Position numbers and translations under genes: made by a program. From a virus, in the IMG/VR virus record IMGVR_UViG_3300038309_000157, positions 1 through 27,467 of that record: a stretch of 27,467 nt of DNA, one strand, 5' to 3'. The notes beneath the pieces are model-generated. The model saw nothing but the letters and a program-made list of their open reading frames with translations, had not been told where the DNA came from and ran no database searches. Numbering within the stretch: position 1 is the stretch's first letter; each line of letters starts with the position of its first letter. Shown in pieces: positions 11,577 to 18,155 of this stretch.

Positions 11577-12410
11577 ATGAATTTGACAGAATTAATTGAA
11601 CTTTATGTCACGGAACTAAATAATATTCCATCAATAAAATCAGATCAGACAACTAAAGGATACATTAGTGTCGTTCGCAAGTTTTACAGAGACAATAACA
11701 GAATATATCGAATGACGGAAGGTGATATCAAAAAATACATGTCACATATTAGAAAAGAATATTCTGATAGTTATTATAATGTAATTGGTTCTGCCGTTAA
11801 AATATTGTTTGAAAAAGTTCTAAAACAACCAAGAAAAATGATGTGGTTTTCTCCGATAAGAACTACTAAAAAATTCCACAACATCATAAGTTATTCTGAT
11901 TTTGTGCTTATGGGTAAATCATGTAAAAATTCGAAGCACAAACTAATTCTTGTATTACTATATTCTACCGGGATTAGGAGGCAGGAATTAATCGATATTA
12001 AATTAAAAGACATTGATTTTGTCAACAAGAGAATATTTATTCATTCTGCCAAAGGCGGCAAGAACAGGTTTGTAAGACTACATGACATTGCAGAAAAATA
12101 CTTGCTAAAATACCTAAAAGAATATCACCCATCAGAATACCTATTAAATGGACAAAAATCATTGAAATATTCAGGATCGAGTGTTTTTAATGTCATTAAG
12201 GATATTTCCGATAATAGATATCATCCACATGATATACGTCATACCTTTTTGACAAATTTAATCGAGCATGAAAATGTATTTGCAGCCCAGGATTATGCTG
12301 GACACAATTGTCTTAAATCTACTTTACATTATTATCACATTTCTTCGGATAAACTTAGAGAGATGTATAATCCATTAGACAAAATGATCTCCTCGAAAAG
12401 AATAGCATAA
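11577..12410 (+). CDS. Tyrosine recombinase (XerC/D-like integrase)
   Basis: 277 residues with a SAM-like N-terminal core-binding domain (about 1-90) and a catalytic domain with all active residues: Arg134 in GIRRQE, Lys near 159-162 in KGGKNR, His218 and Arg221 in HDIRH, His243 in AGH, and nucleophile Tyr252. It would cut and rejoin DNA strands via a 3'-phosphotyrosine. Only about 54 residues separate the Lys hairpin from HDIR, so the extra helix and ALER motif of integron integrases are absent. It could serve phage integration, or act on the cassette array that ends 50 bp upstream, or both. The 11526-11560 interval carries two copies of TGTAATTAA that could be arm-type sites. Confidence 0.85.
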   Translation: MNLTELIELYVTELNNIPSIKSDQTTKGYISVVRKFYRDNNRIYRMTEGDIKKYMSHIRKEYSDSYYNVIGSAVKILFEKVLKQPRKMMWFSPIRTTKKFHNIISYSDFVLMGKSCKNSKHKLILVLLYSTGIRRQELIDIKLKDIDFVNKRIFIHSAKGGKNRFVRLHDIAEKYLLKYLKEYHPSEYLLNGQKSLKYSGSSVFNVIKDISDNRYHPHDIRHTFLTNLIEHENVFAAQDYAGHNCLKSTLHYYHISSDKLREMYNPLDKMISSKRIA

Positions 12411-12413
12411 AAA

Positions 12414-12443
12414 TCCCGGGGCAAAATTGGACGCACCCCGGGA
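12414..12443 (-). terminator. Terminator between convergent operons
   Basis: TCCCGGGG (12414-12421) and CCCCGGGA (12436-12443) form a perfect 8-bp GC stem with a 14-nt loop. Read leftward it is followed by five Ts, so it mainly ends the long tail and lysis transcript. It also lies 3 bp after the recombinase stop. Confidence 0.75.
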
Positions 12444-12467
12444 TAAACTGGTCTTTAAAAATAAGGG

Positions 12468-12854
12468 CTATGAGCGGTCTGTTTTTTTAGTCTTTTCAAT
12501 CAATGCTTTTATATTTAATACAAGAGCATAGCTATTAGCATACCAAACACCATATTCCTGAGTTTCATCCATATTTGGAAGATTGATTAATTTATTTTCC
12601 GCATTGGCAATTGCAGCAACAGCAGCATCAAATTGTCCTTCATTGAATTTAACAATTGATTCATTGATATAAATGTCAATTTCATCTGGGATAACTTTGT
12701 CTCCTTTATCGTTTAAATAATTAATTAAAAATCTTATCCCAACCTTAAGTATCCCAAATAATCTTACCCATTTTGGAAGCCTGTCTTTTGCTTTTTGATA
12801 GATAAATTCTACCAAAATATCTTTTGTTTTATCGGTCAATAATTTTCCATCCAT
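12468..12854 (-). CDS. Uncharacterised protein at the end of the lysis operon, 128 aa
   Basis: Starts MDGKLLTDKTKDILVEFIYQ. It is mostly helical, with an amphipathic 'WVRLFGILKVGIRFLINYLN' segment (about residues 29-48) that could lie on a membrane, then an acidic region and a Lys-rich C-terminus. It begins 2 bp after the stop of the small membrane-protein gene and is the last gene before the terminator. No family recognised. Its position suggests an accessory role in lysis or in host membrane contact, which the sequence itself does not prove. Confidence 0.6.
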   Translation of the reverse strand: MDGKLLTDKTKDILVEFIYQKAKDRLPKWVRLFGILKVGIRFLINYLNDKGDKVIPDEIDIYINESIVKFNEGQFDAAVAAIANAENKLINLPNMDETQEYGVWYANSYALVLNIKALIEKTKKTDRS

Positions 12855-12856
12855 AA

Positions 12857-13090
12857 TTATTTTAGTTTAAAAGTGTTTCTAATTTTTTCTCCTTTTTCTG
12901 ATTTGACATATTTTCTTATTTTATCTCCAATACCAACCCCTGTTAGTACAAATATGATTCCATGCCCCCTCAGTTGCATATCGGAGTTAATTTCGGCGTT
13001 AATCCACATATAATAGATAAACCATGCCAAATGAAGCAGGCCTCCTAAAATCGTCTTAAAACCGCTTATATGCTTTAACAGATTATTCAA
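12857..13090 (-). CDS. Small membrane protein, holin candidate, 77 aa
   Basis: Starts at a TTG two bases after the upstream stop (MNNLLKHISGFKTILGGLL). Two hydrophobic stretches, about residues 12-30 and 44-56, flank a short loop, and the C-terminus is strongly basic (DKIRKYVKSEKGEKIRNTFKLK). Size, two helices and a basic tail are typical of phage holins, which open the inner membrane to release the endolysin. The endolysin is three genes upstream in the same operon. Another membrane role is possible, and other small membrane proteins here (13487, 14946) are rival holin candidates. Confidence 0.55.
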   Translation of the reverse strand: MNNLLKHISGFKTILGGLLHLAWFIYYMWINAEINSDMQLRGHGIIFVLTGVGIGDKIRKYVKSEKGEKIRNTFKLK

Positions 13091-13092
13091 TT

Positions 13093-13503
13093 CTATGCAG
13101 CTTTTTTAATGTTAATATCATAATACATTTTAGCTTCTTTAGCCGAAGCAATAGGATCGAGCATGTCGCCCGATAAATGACTGGCTATTTCTCCGGCAAT
13201 TCCTGAGGTAAATTCTGCCCACTTTTCGCCGGTAAGTTCATTTAGTGCATCCTGTGTAATTTCAAGTTTTTCGCACCACACCGGAATCCGTTTTTTAAGG
13301 AAGGTAACAACCTTTTCAATAATAATATCGTCAACATCTCCAGGTATCAGCGACTTTAGCACACCGGCAGTTATATCAAGGTTGCCGTTCTCTATTGCCT
13401 TTTTAATTCCCTGTACAATTGTTACTGCAAGCGGAATGTACTTTTTGCTCAGTCCGGTAATAAAAGCCCAAACTGATTTCAATAAACTAATTATCTTTTT
13501 CAT
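13093..13503 (-). CDS. Uncharacterised lysis-operon protein, 136 aa
   Basis: I place the start at the ATG at 13501-13503 (MKKIISLLKSVWAFITG); the open frame extends 14 residues further to 13545. The shorter form begins inside the tail of the overlapping 34-residue gene, consistent with translational coupling. The first 30 residues are hydrophobic and basic and could insert in a membrane. The middle is helical (DVDDIIIEKVVTFLKKRIP), and the end carries Ser/Ala-rich helices. No family is known to me. Its neighbours are all lysis-related, so a role there is likely but unproven. Confidence 0.55.
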   Translation of the reverse strand: MKKIISLLKSVWAFITGLSKKYIPLAVTIVQGIKKAIENGNLDITAGVLKSLIPGDVDDIIIEKVVTFLKKRIPVWCEKLEITQDALNELTGEKWAEFTSGIAGEIASHLSGDMLDPIASAKEAKMYYDINIKKAA

Positions 13504-13591
13504 TTTTTTTGAGTTGATTATAAATTCGTATATAAACACCTGCACAAAGCAGGATTAAAATTGATAAGTATGTAAGTAGAATCGTTGTCAT
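13487..13591 (-). CDS. Single-helix membrane peptide, 34 aa
   Basis: A 34-residue frame, MTTILLTYLSILILLCAGVY and then a basic, polar tail (IRIYNQLKKNEKDN). Residues about 3-20 form one membrane helix, with the charged C-terminus outside or in the cytoplasm. Its ATG overlaps the TGA stop of the endolysin gene (ATGA), and its own end overlaps the next start by 17 bp. Such tight coupling is strong evidence for a real gene despite its size. It could be a small holin, antiholin or spanin-like component. The endolysin has no signal peptide, so some membrane protein must release it. Confidence 0.55.
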   Translation of the reverse strand: MTTILLTYLSILILLCAGVYIRIYNQLKKNEKDN

Positions 13592-14949
13592 ATCTTTCTT
13601 AATTTTCGATAACCTAAAACATTTAAACTGTCATATAGCGAGATTTTAACCTCGTTGCTTTGATTTCCACCAAGTACATAGATAAGATCTGTTTTTCCGT
13701 GTTCAACTGTCAATGGAGCGATATAAATTGCCACGTGCCCGCTCCATGTATTATTTCCACGTTTGAAAATTACAATGTCGCCAGTTTGTGGGTTATCCGT
13801 TTTTTCGCCCACATCGAGCCAGCTTCGAGCGTTTGCTTTATGTGTTCGTTCAACTCCGGCTTTCATGGCACACCAATCCATAAAAATAGAACAGTTGCCT
13901 GTTTGATATATTGTTCCATTAAGATCTCTAACAACTATTTTTCCAGAAGGAACAGTTAAACAATAAAGGACATCATTATATTTAACATTTTCAATTCCTT
14001 TTTTAGTTATATATCTATTTTTATTTTTAGAAATATACACACTATGAAGATATTCTATTTTTGTATTTTTACTTACCTGTTTTGTGGAATATTGAGAGCT
14101 TTTATACCCGGCCATAGTCGCCACATAATGTAAAATCTCTTGTGTTTCTTTCCATTGTGAATATACTTCATTAATACCATTCCCATCAAATAGTAAATAT
14201 GTATCAATAAACAATTTACATTGTCTTTGTGATAATTTCATAATAAAATCCCATTTTGGAATTTTATTCTCCAATAATATATTATCAAAAATGATGGGAT
14301 ATCTAAATGAATACCTGGTTCTTAATTTTCTATTTCCCCATGTTTTTGAATCTTCCTTAATTTTTAATGTATCCATTTTATTCATAAAATTTTTCTTTCT
14401 TTCTTTGGATACACCCACATATATTAGATTAAACTGTTTTCTTCCGTCTGAAATATAAATAGCTAATAATTTCAATAATTCATCAGATATATCAAAGTCT
14501 GATTGCGATGATTTAATTGGAGGAATGCCAATGCCTGAATTTGTAATATCTTTAATTTTCTTCTTTTTGAACCTATAACTTCCGTCACATTTTCCATAAA
14601 ACTCATGATCTGGATCACAAATAATATTCATATTGCCACTTGTGATTTTTTTAGCAATTCCATTATATGATTTTTCAACAATACCAAATATATTAGTAAA
14701 TTGAACAAATTCATTCGAATCCACCATTGCAACTTTTGATGGTATCTTTTTAGAAATTTCATTTAATTTAATAAATCCATCAGACGTAAGCACTTCAATA
14801 TTGCCGTCAAGGCACCAAGGGGTTTCATCATCGTTTACCCAAGTATGACCCGCTTCTTTAGCATATCCTACAATTGTCTGATTGTCGTTCTCACCGGCAA
14901 TCTCTTTTACTCCATATTGGCTTAATGCAATTTCTACCAAATTACTCAT
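13588..14949 (-). CDS. Cysteine peptidase/amidase endolysin (TIGR02594-like) with intein
   Basis: The 453-residue precursor has an N-terminal extein (1-45), an intein (46-352) and a C-terminal extein (353-453). The joined 146-residue product resembles the TIGR02594 group of NlpC/P60- or CHAP-like peptidoglycan hydrolases. It contains DETPWC with catalytic Cys (residue 353 of the precursor), WCAMKAG, ARSW, PQTGDIVIFKR, SGHVAIYI with catalytic His405, and VLGGNQSN with polar residue Asn429. It would cut host peptidoglycan peptides or the amide bond at lysis. Until the intein is removed the active site is split, so the enzyme should be inactive. The gene overlaps its neighbours on both sides by ATGA, between a membrane/coiled-coil protein and a small membrane peptide. 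Confidence 0.85.
   Translation of the reverse strand: MSNLVEIALSQYGVKEIAGENDNQTIVGYAKEAGHTWVNDDETPWCLDGNIEVLTSDGFIKLNEISKKIPSKVAMVDSNEFVQFTNIFGIVEKSYNGIAKKITSGNMNIICDPDHEFYGKCDGSYRFKKKKIKDITNSGIGIPPIKSSQSDFDISDELLKLLAIYISDGRKQFNLIYVGVSKERKKNFMNKMDTLKIKEDSKTWGNRKLRTRYSFRYPIIFDNILLENKIPKWDFIMKLSQRQCKLFIDTYLLFDGNGINEVYSQWKETQEILHYVATMAGYKSSQYSTKQVSKNTKIEYLHSVYISKNKNRYITKKGIENVKYNDVLYCLTVPSGKIVVRDLNGTIYQTGNCSIFMDWCAMKAGVERTHKANARSWLDVGEKTDNPQTGDIVIFKRGNNTWSGHVAIYIAPLTVEHGKTDLIYVLGGNQSNEVKISLYDSLNVLGYRKLRKI
13894..14814 (-). mobile_element. Intein with LAGLIDADG-type endonuclease
   Basis: 307 residues, from Cys46 to Asn352 of the precursor. It starts CLDGNIEVLTSDG (block A) and has CDPDHEFYG (block B, residues 111-119). 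Two endonuclease-like motifs follow: LLAIYISDG (161-169) and KLFIDTYLLFDG (245-256). It ends VLYCLTVPSGKIVV...GTIYQTGN (blocks F and G) before Cys353. The penultimate residue is Gly, where His is usual, which may slow Asn cyclisation. The first LAGLIDADG motif keeps its acidic Asp168; the second has Asp255. The endonuclease would spread the intein into empty lysin alleles. Confidence 0.88.
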
Positions 14950-15281
14950 GACCTTTTTCTTGAAGGTGGGTTTTGAATTAAAATGTCTTTAATCTCATCA
15001 ATTCGCTTAAACATTAGATTGTGTTCCTCCCGATTTTCTTTTCTGTTCTTTTCCACTTCTAACATGCTTGCCTCTTGAAATCCTTTAAATGCTTCTTCCA
15101 TTTGTTCAAATTTTTCGTCATACTGCTCAAACTTCTTATCGTTTAAACGGAACTTATTGTCAATTTTTCCTTTATCAATGCCAAATTTGATATAGGCTGT
15201 TACCATAGTTCCAATCACACCTCCAATAGAAATTAAAGCAATAATCCATTCTGTTTTAATTTGTCTTAATAAATCAATCAT
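14946..15281 (-). CDS. Membrane-anchored coiled-coil protein, holin-like, 111 aa
   Basis: MIDLLRQIKTEWIIALISIG opens a single membrane helix (about residues 12-33, through GGVIGTMVTAYI). A long charged coiled coil follows (about 45-100: EQYDEKFEQMEEAFKGFQEA...), then a basic C-terminus (PPSRKRS). This topology resembles haemolysin XhlA-like or spanin-like lysis proteins, although XhlA carries its helix at the other end. It directly precedes the endolysin gene with an ATGA overlap. It may be the holin, a holin partner or a tether; I cannot choose among these. Confidence 0.6.
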   Translation of the reverse strand: MIDLLRQIKTEWIIALISIGGVIGTMVTAYIKFGIDKGKIDNKFRLNDKKFEQYDEKFEQMEEAFKGFQEASMLEVEKNRKENREEHNLMFKRIDEIKDILIQNPPSRKRS

Positions 15282-15338
15282 TTTATCACAACTTTATCGA
15301 GTTTGTAAATTATCAATTATCTTTTCTCAGCCCCTCAT

Positions 15339-15479
15339 TTATCTTTTTTTATCTTTTTTTCTTTTAAATATTTTCCTAAATGTTTTTTTAATTTTCCAAA
15401 AAGGAATTTTAGCTTTTATCTCGAACTTCTTGTCAGATTCAAATTCTTTTTCCGTTTTATTTTTATACGGTTCAGCCAT
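15339..15479 (-). CDS. Short, very basic protein, 46 aa
   Basis: 46 residues starting MAEPYKNKTEKEFESDKKFE and ending in a run of Lys and Arg (KKTFRKIFKRKKDKKR). The ATG overlaps the upstream stop within ATGGCTGA, so it is translationally coupled, which supports its reality. About 40% of the residues are Lys, Arg or acidic, and it has no hydrophobic segment. It may bind nucleic acid or the membrane. Alternatively it could be a short spacer peptide without function. Confidence 0.45.
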   Translation of the reverse strand: MAEPYKNKTEKEFESDKKFEIKAKIPFWKIKKTFRKIFKRKKDKKR

Positions 15480-16104
15480 TTTTCAACTGATAAAATTTAA
15501 GATCAGGAATTACACCATGCAACATACTTACAGTAGTTATTTTACTGGCTTCCTCATCTATCCAGTTTCTTCGTGCCCACTTCCACAGTAACATAGAAGC
15601 CTCAAAACAAAAGAATTTATCGTTGGCCTTATTCCCCTTTGGAGAAAGGTCTATTTTACCTTTAGAATAGATATACGGAACCCACCACAGGAAATTAGTA
15701 AACTCGTACTTAATGTTTTTAGCGTCATAAAATTCAGCACGGTCAATCAAAAATTCTTTTTCATCATCGGTAAATTCATCCGCAGGCCGGGCAACGATCA
15801 TCCTGTTAATATCATCTTCATCGTAATATTTCTCAATCGGGTGAAGATTATAACCACTTGCGATAGCTTCTCCGATCGTATGCCTGTCGCTATCTATCCA
15901 TGTAGCTGTATGATTGAAATAAGCAAACATTTCTTCTTTGTACCACAAATGACTTTGAACTTTCATAAAATGCTGAATCTTTTCAGCAAGAAATCTGTCA
16001 CCGTGAGTCATTAAAATATCACCAACCTGAAGTTCTTCGGTTGTTAATGTCATTTCCGGTGCTGATATATATTCGTACTTGCTCATTAATTGATTATCTT
16101 TCAA
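15472..16104 (-). CDS. Permuted papain-fold protein (YiiX/YebB-like NlpC/P60)
   Basis: 210 residues from a TTG start that overlaps the upstream stop (TTGA); an ATG at 16086 (MSKYEYISAPEM) is an alternative. 'LQVGDILMTHGDRF' is followed by 'FNHTATWI' (His65), 'GEAIASG' (Glu79) and, 100 residues later, 'FFCFEAS' (Cys166). In ordinary NlpC/P60 enzymes the Cys comes first; His before Cys is the circularly permuted arrangement of the YiiX/YebB and LRAT group. Members act as peptidases, amidases or acyltransferases, some on cell-wall material. It lies between fibre-like and lysis genes, so it may act on the host envelope. It has no signal peptide. The superfamily is fairly sure; the substrate is unknown. 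Confidence 0.65.
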   Translation of the reverse strand: MKDNQLMSKYEYISAPEMTLTTEELQVGDILMTHGDRFLAEKIQHFMKVQSHLWYKEEMFAYFNHTATWIDSDRHTIGEAIASGYNLHPIEKYYDEDDINRMIVARPADEFTDDEKEFLIDRAEFYDAKNIKYEFTNFLWWVPYIYSKGKIDLSPKGNKANDKFFCFEASMLLWKWARRNWIDEEASKITTVSMLHGVIPDLKFYQLKNG

Positions 16105-16487
16105 ATTCTATTTCTGTTTTGTTTTTCATTCCATTTATTAAATCCTTCAAAACTTGGAATTACCTTAATTTGTATAGCTGTTAAGCTGTCGATTGGTGCA
16201 AAAAACGGGTTTAAAAATTCGTAATAATCACACTTTGTAAGCGGTATGCTATCTGGGATGTATTCAACTGCCGGGGCTAATTCCTTGTAGCATTCGGCAA
16301 TAAACGGCATCGACAAAACCGCGCTTCCTTCCGACACCCAGCATTTGTATCCTATGATGATCTCCGATTGCTGCCTGCACCATTCCTGGTAAGCCTGAAC
16401 ATCGTTATACGTGCCTGTTTTTTTTGCATCCTGCGAATAAGTTACCAAAAACGTCAAAATCAATCCTATTGTAAACAGTGCTTTCAT
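16101..16487 (-). CDS. Secreted small protein, 128 aa, unknown
   Basis: Begins with a clear Sec signal peptide, MKALFTIGLILTFLVTYSQ, probably cleaved near residue 19. The mature part has three or four cysteines and no recognisable domain (YQEWCRQQSEIIIGYKCWV). It starts 2 bp after the stop of the CBM-bearing gene and overlaps the next gene, within the tail-fibre part of the operon. A periplasmic or surface protein is predicted. It may be a fibre accessory or a lysogeny-expressed surface factor, which the sequence does not settle. Confidence 0.6.
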   Translation of the reverse strand: MKALFTIGLILTFLVTYSQDAKKTGTYNDVQAYQEWCRQQSEIIIGYKCWVSEGSAVLSMPFIAECYKELAPAVEYIPDSIPLTKCDYYEFLNPFFAPIDSLTAIQIKVIPSFEGFNKWNEKQNRNRI

Positions 16488-16489
16488 AG

Positions 16490-17242
16490 TTATTTAATCA
16501 ACTGCCACCCTTGCGGATATGCCGTAGGCGACCATACATTGGCATCTATCGTACTTTCATAAATATGGCCTTCAAATCTCACTCTGTCACCTGTATTATA
16601 GGCATCCTGTGAACCCGTTGGCTGAACCCAGTCTGATATTTGTCCGGGTGGTGTATAGGGTGTATACAACGCTTCTTCCTGATCAGGCAGCCAATCGGCT
16701 TGTGAAGTGTGCGGCTGAACTACTTTGTAAAGTATTGAATCATACACAAACACTTCGCCGGTCTCATAATACTTACCTACCCGGTACTGGTTATAAATGC
16801 CTGTCAGCACTTCAAGCTCTGTTGATGTTATGCTGTCGCTTTCGAACAGTGGTTTCGAGAGCAAGCGCAGCAGGGCTTTTATTTGTGCGTAATCGAAATT
16901 ATCGTCGAGGCTTTGCAGCAGGTCTTCCTTACGCTGCGCCAGTTCTGCTTCTGTTAAATCGATCACCTGGCGGGTAACATAGTCCATGCCGACGTTGTAG
17001 TACAGGTTGCCGAGGCGTTGTGTTTCGCTGTCCCATTCTGGCATTACTTCAATGCGCCATCCATCGGCACGATGAACACTCTCTGAAAGGTTTTTATACC
17101 CGTAAACTGTTGAACCATCAGGGCGGTTAAAAGTATTCTTCATTCCCGATTCAACGATCTGACCGTTAACTACACGGTGGTATCTTTGCCCATTTGTTGC
17201 AAGAGATAAAAGAAGAATTGATATAAAGAGTAGTTTTTTCAT
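16490..17242 (-). CDS. Secreted fibre-like protein with two CBM5/12-type domains
   Basis: 250 residues. Signal peptide MKKLLFISILLLSLATNGQ, then a helical region (about 95-155, TEAELAQRKEDLLQSL...), and two carbohydrate-binding-type modules. The first (about 159-194) reads like the CBM5/12 pattern: YETGEVFVYDSILYKVVQ, then HTSQADWLPD. The second (about 204-249) has AYNTGDRVRFEGHIYES and ends in a Trp-rich strand. CBM5/12 modules bind chitin-like or other glycans; in phage tails they are common in proteins that contact the host surface. The signal peptide is unusual for a virion part. It lies between the repeat protein and the small secreted gene, all overlapping or spaced by 2 bp. Confidence 0.7.
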   Translation of the reverse strand: MKKLLFISILLLSLATNGQRYHRVVNGQIVESGMKNTFNRPDGSTVYGYKNLSESVHRADGWRIEVMPEWDSETQRLGNLYYNVGMDYVTRQVIDLTEAELAQRKEDLLQSLDDNFDYAQIKALLRLLSKPLFESDSITSTELEVLTGIYNQYRVGKYYETGEVFVYDSILYKVVQPHTSQADWLPDQEEALYTPYTPPGQISDWVQPTGSQDAYNTGDRVRFEGHIYESTIDANVWSPTAYPQGWQLIK

Positions 17243-17244
17243 TG

Positions 17245-18144
17245 TTATTCTGCTAAATATCCGTAAAATAGACCATCTTGTTCTCCAGTAACCAAATAAT
17301 AGTCAGTATCTATAAGGAAAACAGTGGGTGCTGAAAGTTGACCAACATCCCCTAAGCCGGAAATGATTGTTGCGTTAGATGTCCAACCGCTTCCATTCCA
17401 TATATAACCGTTAAAATTACCCGCATTCTCTCCTGCAATCAGATAATAGTCTGAGCCTAACTGAAACATACACGGCCTTGAATTATCACCAACATCAGGT
17501 AACCCTGAAATAATAGTACTGTTGGAAGTCCAACCACTTCCGTTCCATATATAACCAAAGAAAACTCCGGTAAATTCCCCTGAAATTAAATAATAATCAG
17601 AACCAATAAGGATAACTGAAGGGCCACAATTAGTTCCAACATCCCCTAAGCCGGAAATGATTGTTGCGTTAGATGTCCAACCGCTTCCATTCCATATATA
17701 ACCGTTAAAATTACCCGCATTCTCTCCTGCAATCAGATAATAGTCTGAGCCTAACTGAAATACGCATGGCGTTGAATTAAAACCAACATCAGGTAACCCT
17801 GAAATAATAGTACTGTTGGAAGTCCAACCACTTCCATTCCATATATAACCGTCAAACTTACCATCATTCCTACCTGCAATCAGATAATAGTCTGAGCCTA
17901 ACTGAAAACCATGTGGAGCTGAAAAAGTGCCGGCATCAACTAATTCTGAAATAATAGTAGAATTTGAAGTCCAATCATGAAAAATAAAACCTGTAATGCT
18001 TGTTAAGGTTGGTTTCTGCATCCCCCCAATGCCAGGTACCTGCCCGTCACAAAAAAAGGCAAAAGTGAAAAGGCAAAAGGTAAAAAATACCTTTAATGCG
18101 TAAATGCGTAAATGCGTAAATGCTTTTAATTTAATGTTTTTCAT
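17245..18144 (-). CDS. Secreted repeat protein, five 49-residue beta repeats
   Basis: 299 residues. The N-terminus (MKNIKLKAFTHLRIYALKVF) is basic and leads into a hydrophobic segment ending FFCDGQ, so a signal peptide is likely. From Trp58 there are five repeats of 49 residues built on 'WTSNSTIISGLPDVG', 'FQLGSDYYLIAGE' and 'GYIWNGSG'. These look like the blades of a small beta-propeller. The order is A, A', B, A', B, with units 2-3 and 4-5 forming a doubled pair whose DNA is identical over 125 bp. An imperfect 8-bp tandem repeat lies in the signal region and could switch the reading frame. It is probably a host-binding or surface-displayed protein. Confidence 0.7.
   Translation of the reverse strand: MKNIKLKAFTHLRIYALKVFFTFCLFTFAFFCDGQVPGIGGMQKPTLTSITGFIFHDWTSNSTIISELVDAGTFSAPHGFQLGSDYYLIAGRNDGKFDGYIWNGSGWTSNSTIISGLPDVGFNSTPCVFQLGSDYYLIAGENAGNFNGYIWNGSGWTSNATIISGLGDVGTNCGPSVILIGSDYYLISGEFTGVFFGYIWNGSGWTSNSTIISGLPDVGDNSRPCMFQLGSDYYLIAGENAGNFNGYIWNGSGWTSNATIISGLGDVGQLSAPTVFLIDTDYYLVTGEQDGLFYGYLAE
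17248..17973 (-). repeat. 147-bp coding repeats with 294-bp duplication
   Basis: Five units of 147 bp encode the 49-residue repeats. The segments 17342-17466 and 17636-17760 (125 bp each, 294 bp apart) are identical, which shows a recent duplication of a two-unit block or gene conversion between units. Confidence 0.8.
18095..18123. repeat. 8-bp tandem repeat in a signal-peptide region
   Basis: AATGCGTA occurs three times in a row (18095-18118), plus AATGC. It is within the N-terminal codons of the repeat-protein gene. Eight is not a multiple of three, so gain or loss of one unit shifts the frame. Confidence 0.7.
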
Positions 18145-18155
18145 ATTTTAATTTT

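Noticed and set aside
11577-12410. Recombinase as a true integron integrase (IntI)
   Set aside because: Only about 54 residues separate the Lys hairpin from HDIR, leaving no room for the IntI-specific helix with its ALER motif; the gene also lies after the array in the same direction, not beside an attI at its start.
13660-13959. Rightward frame opposite the endolysin
   Set aside because: It is antisense to a well-supported coding region with conserved catalytic motifs and has no promoter or partner.
17248-17973. CRISPR-like regular repeats
   Set aside because: The repeats are in-frame protein repeats of 147 bp with divergent copies, without short conserved repeats and unique spacers, and no cas gene is near.
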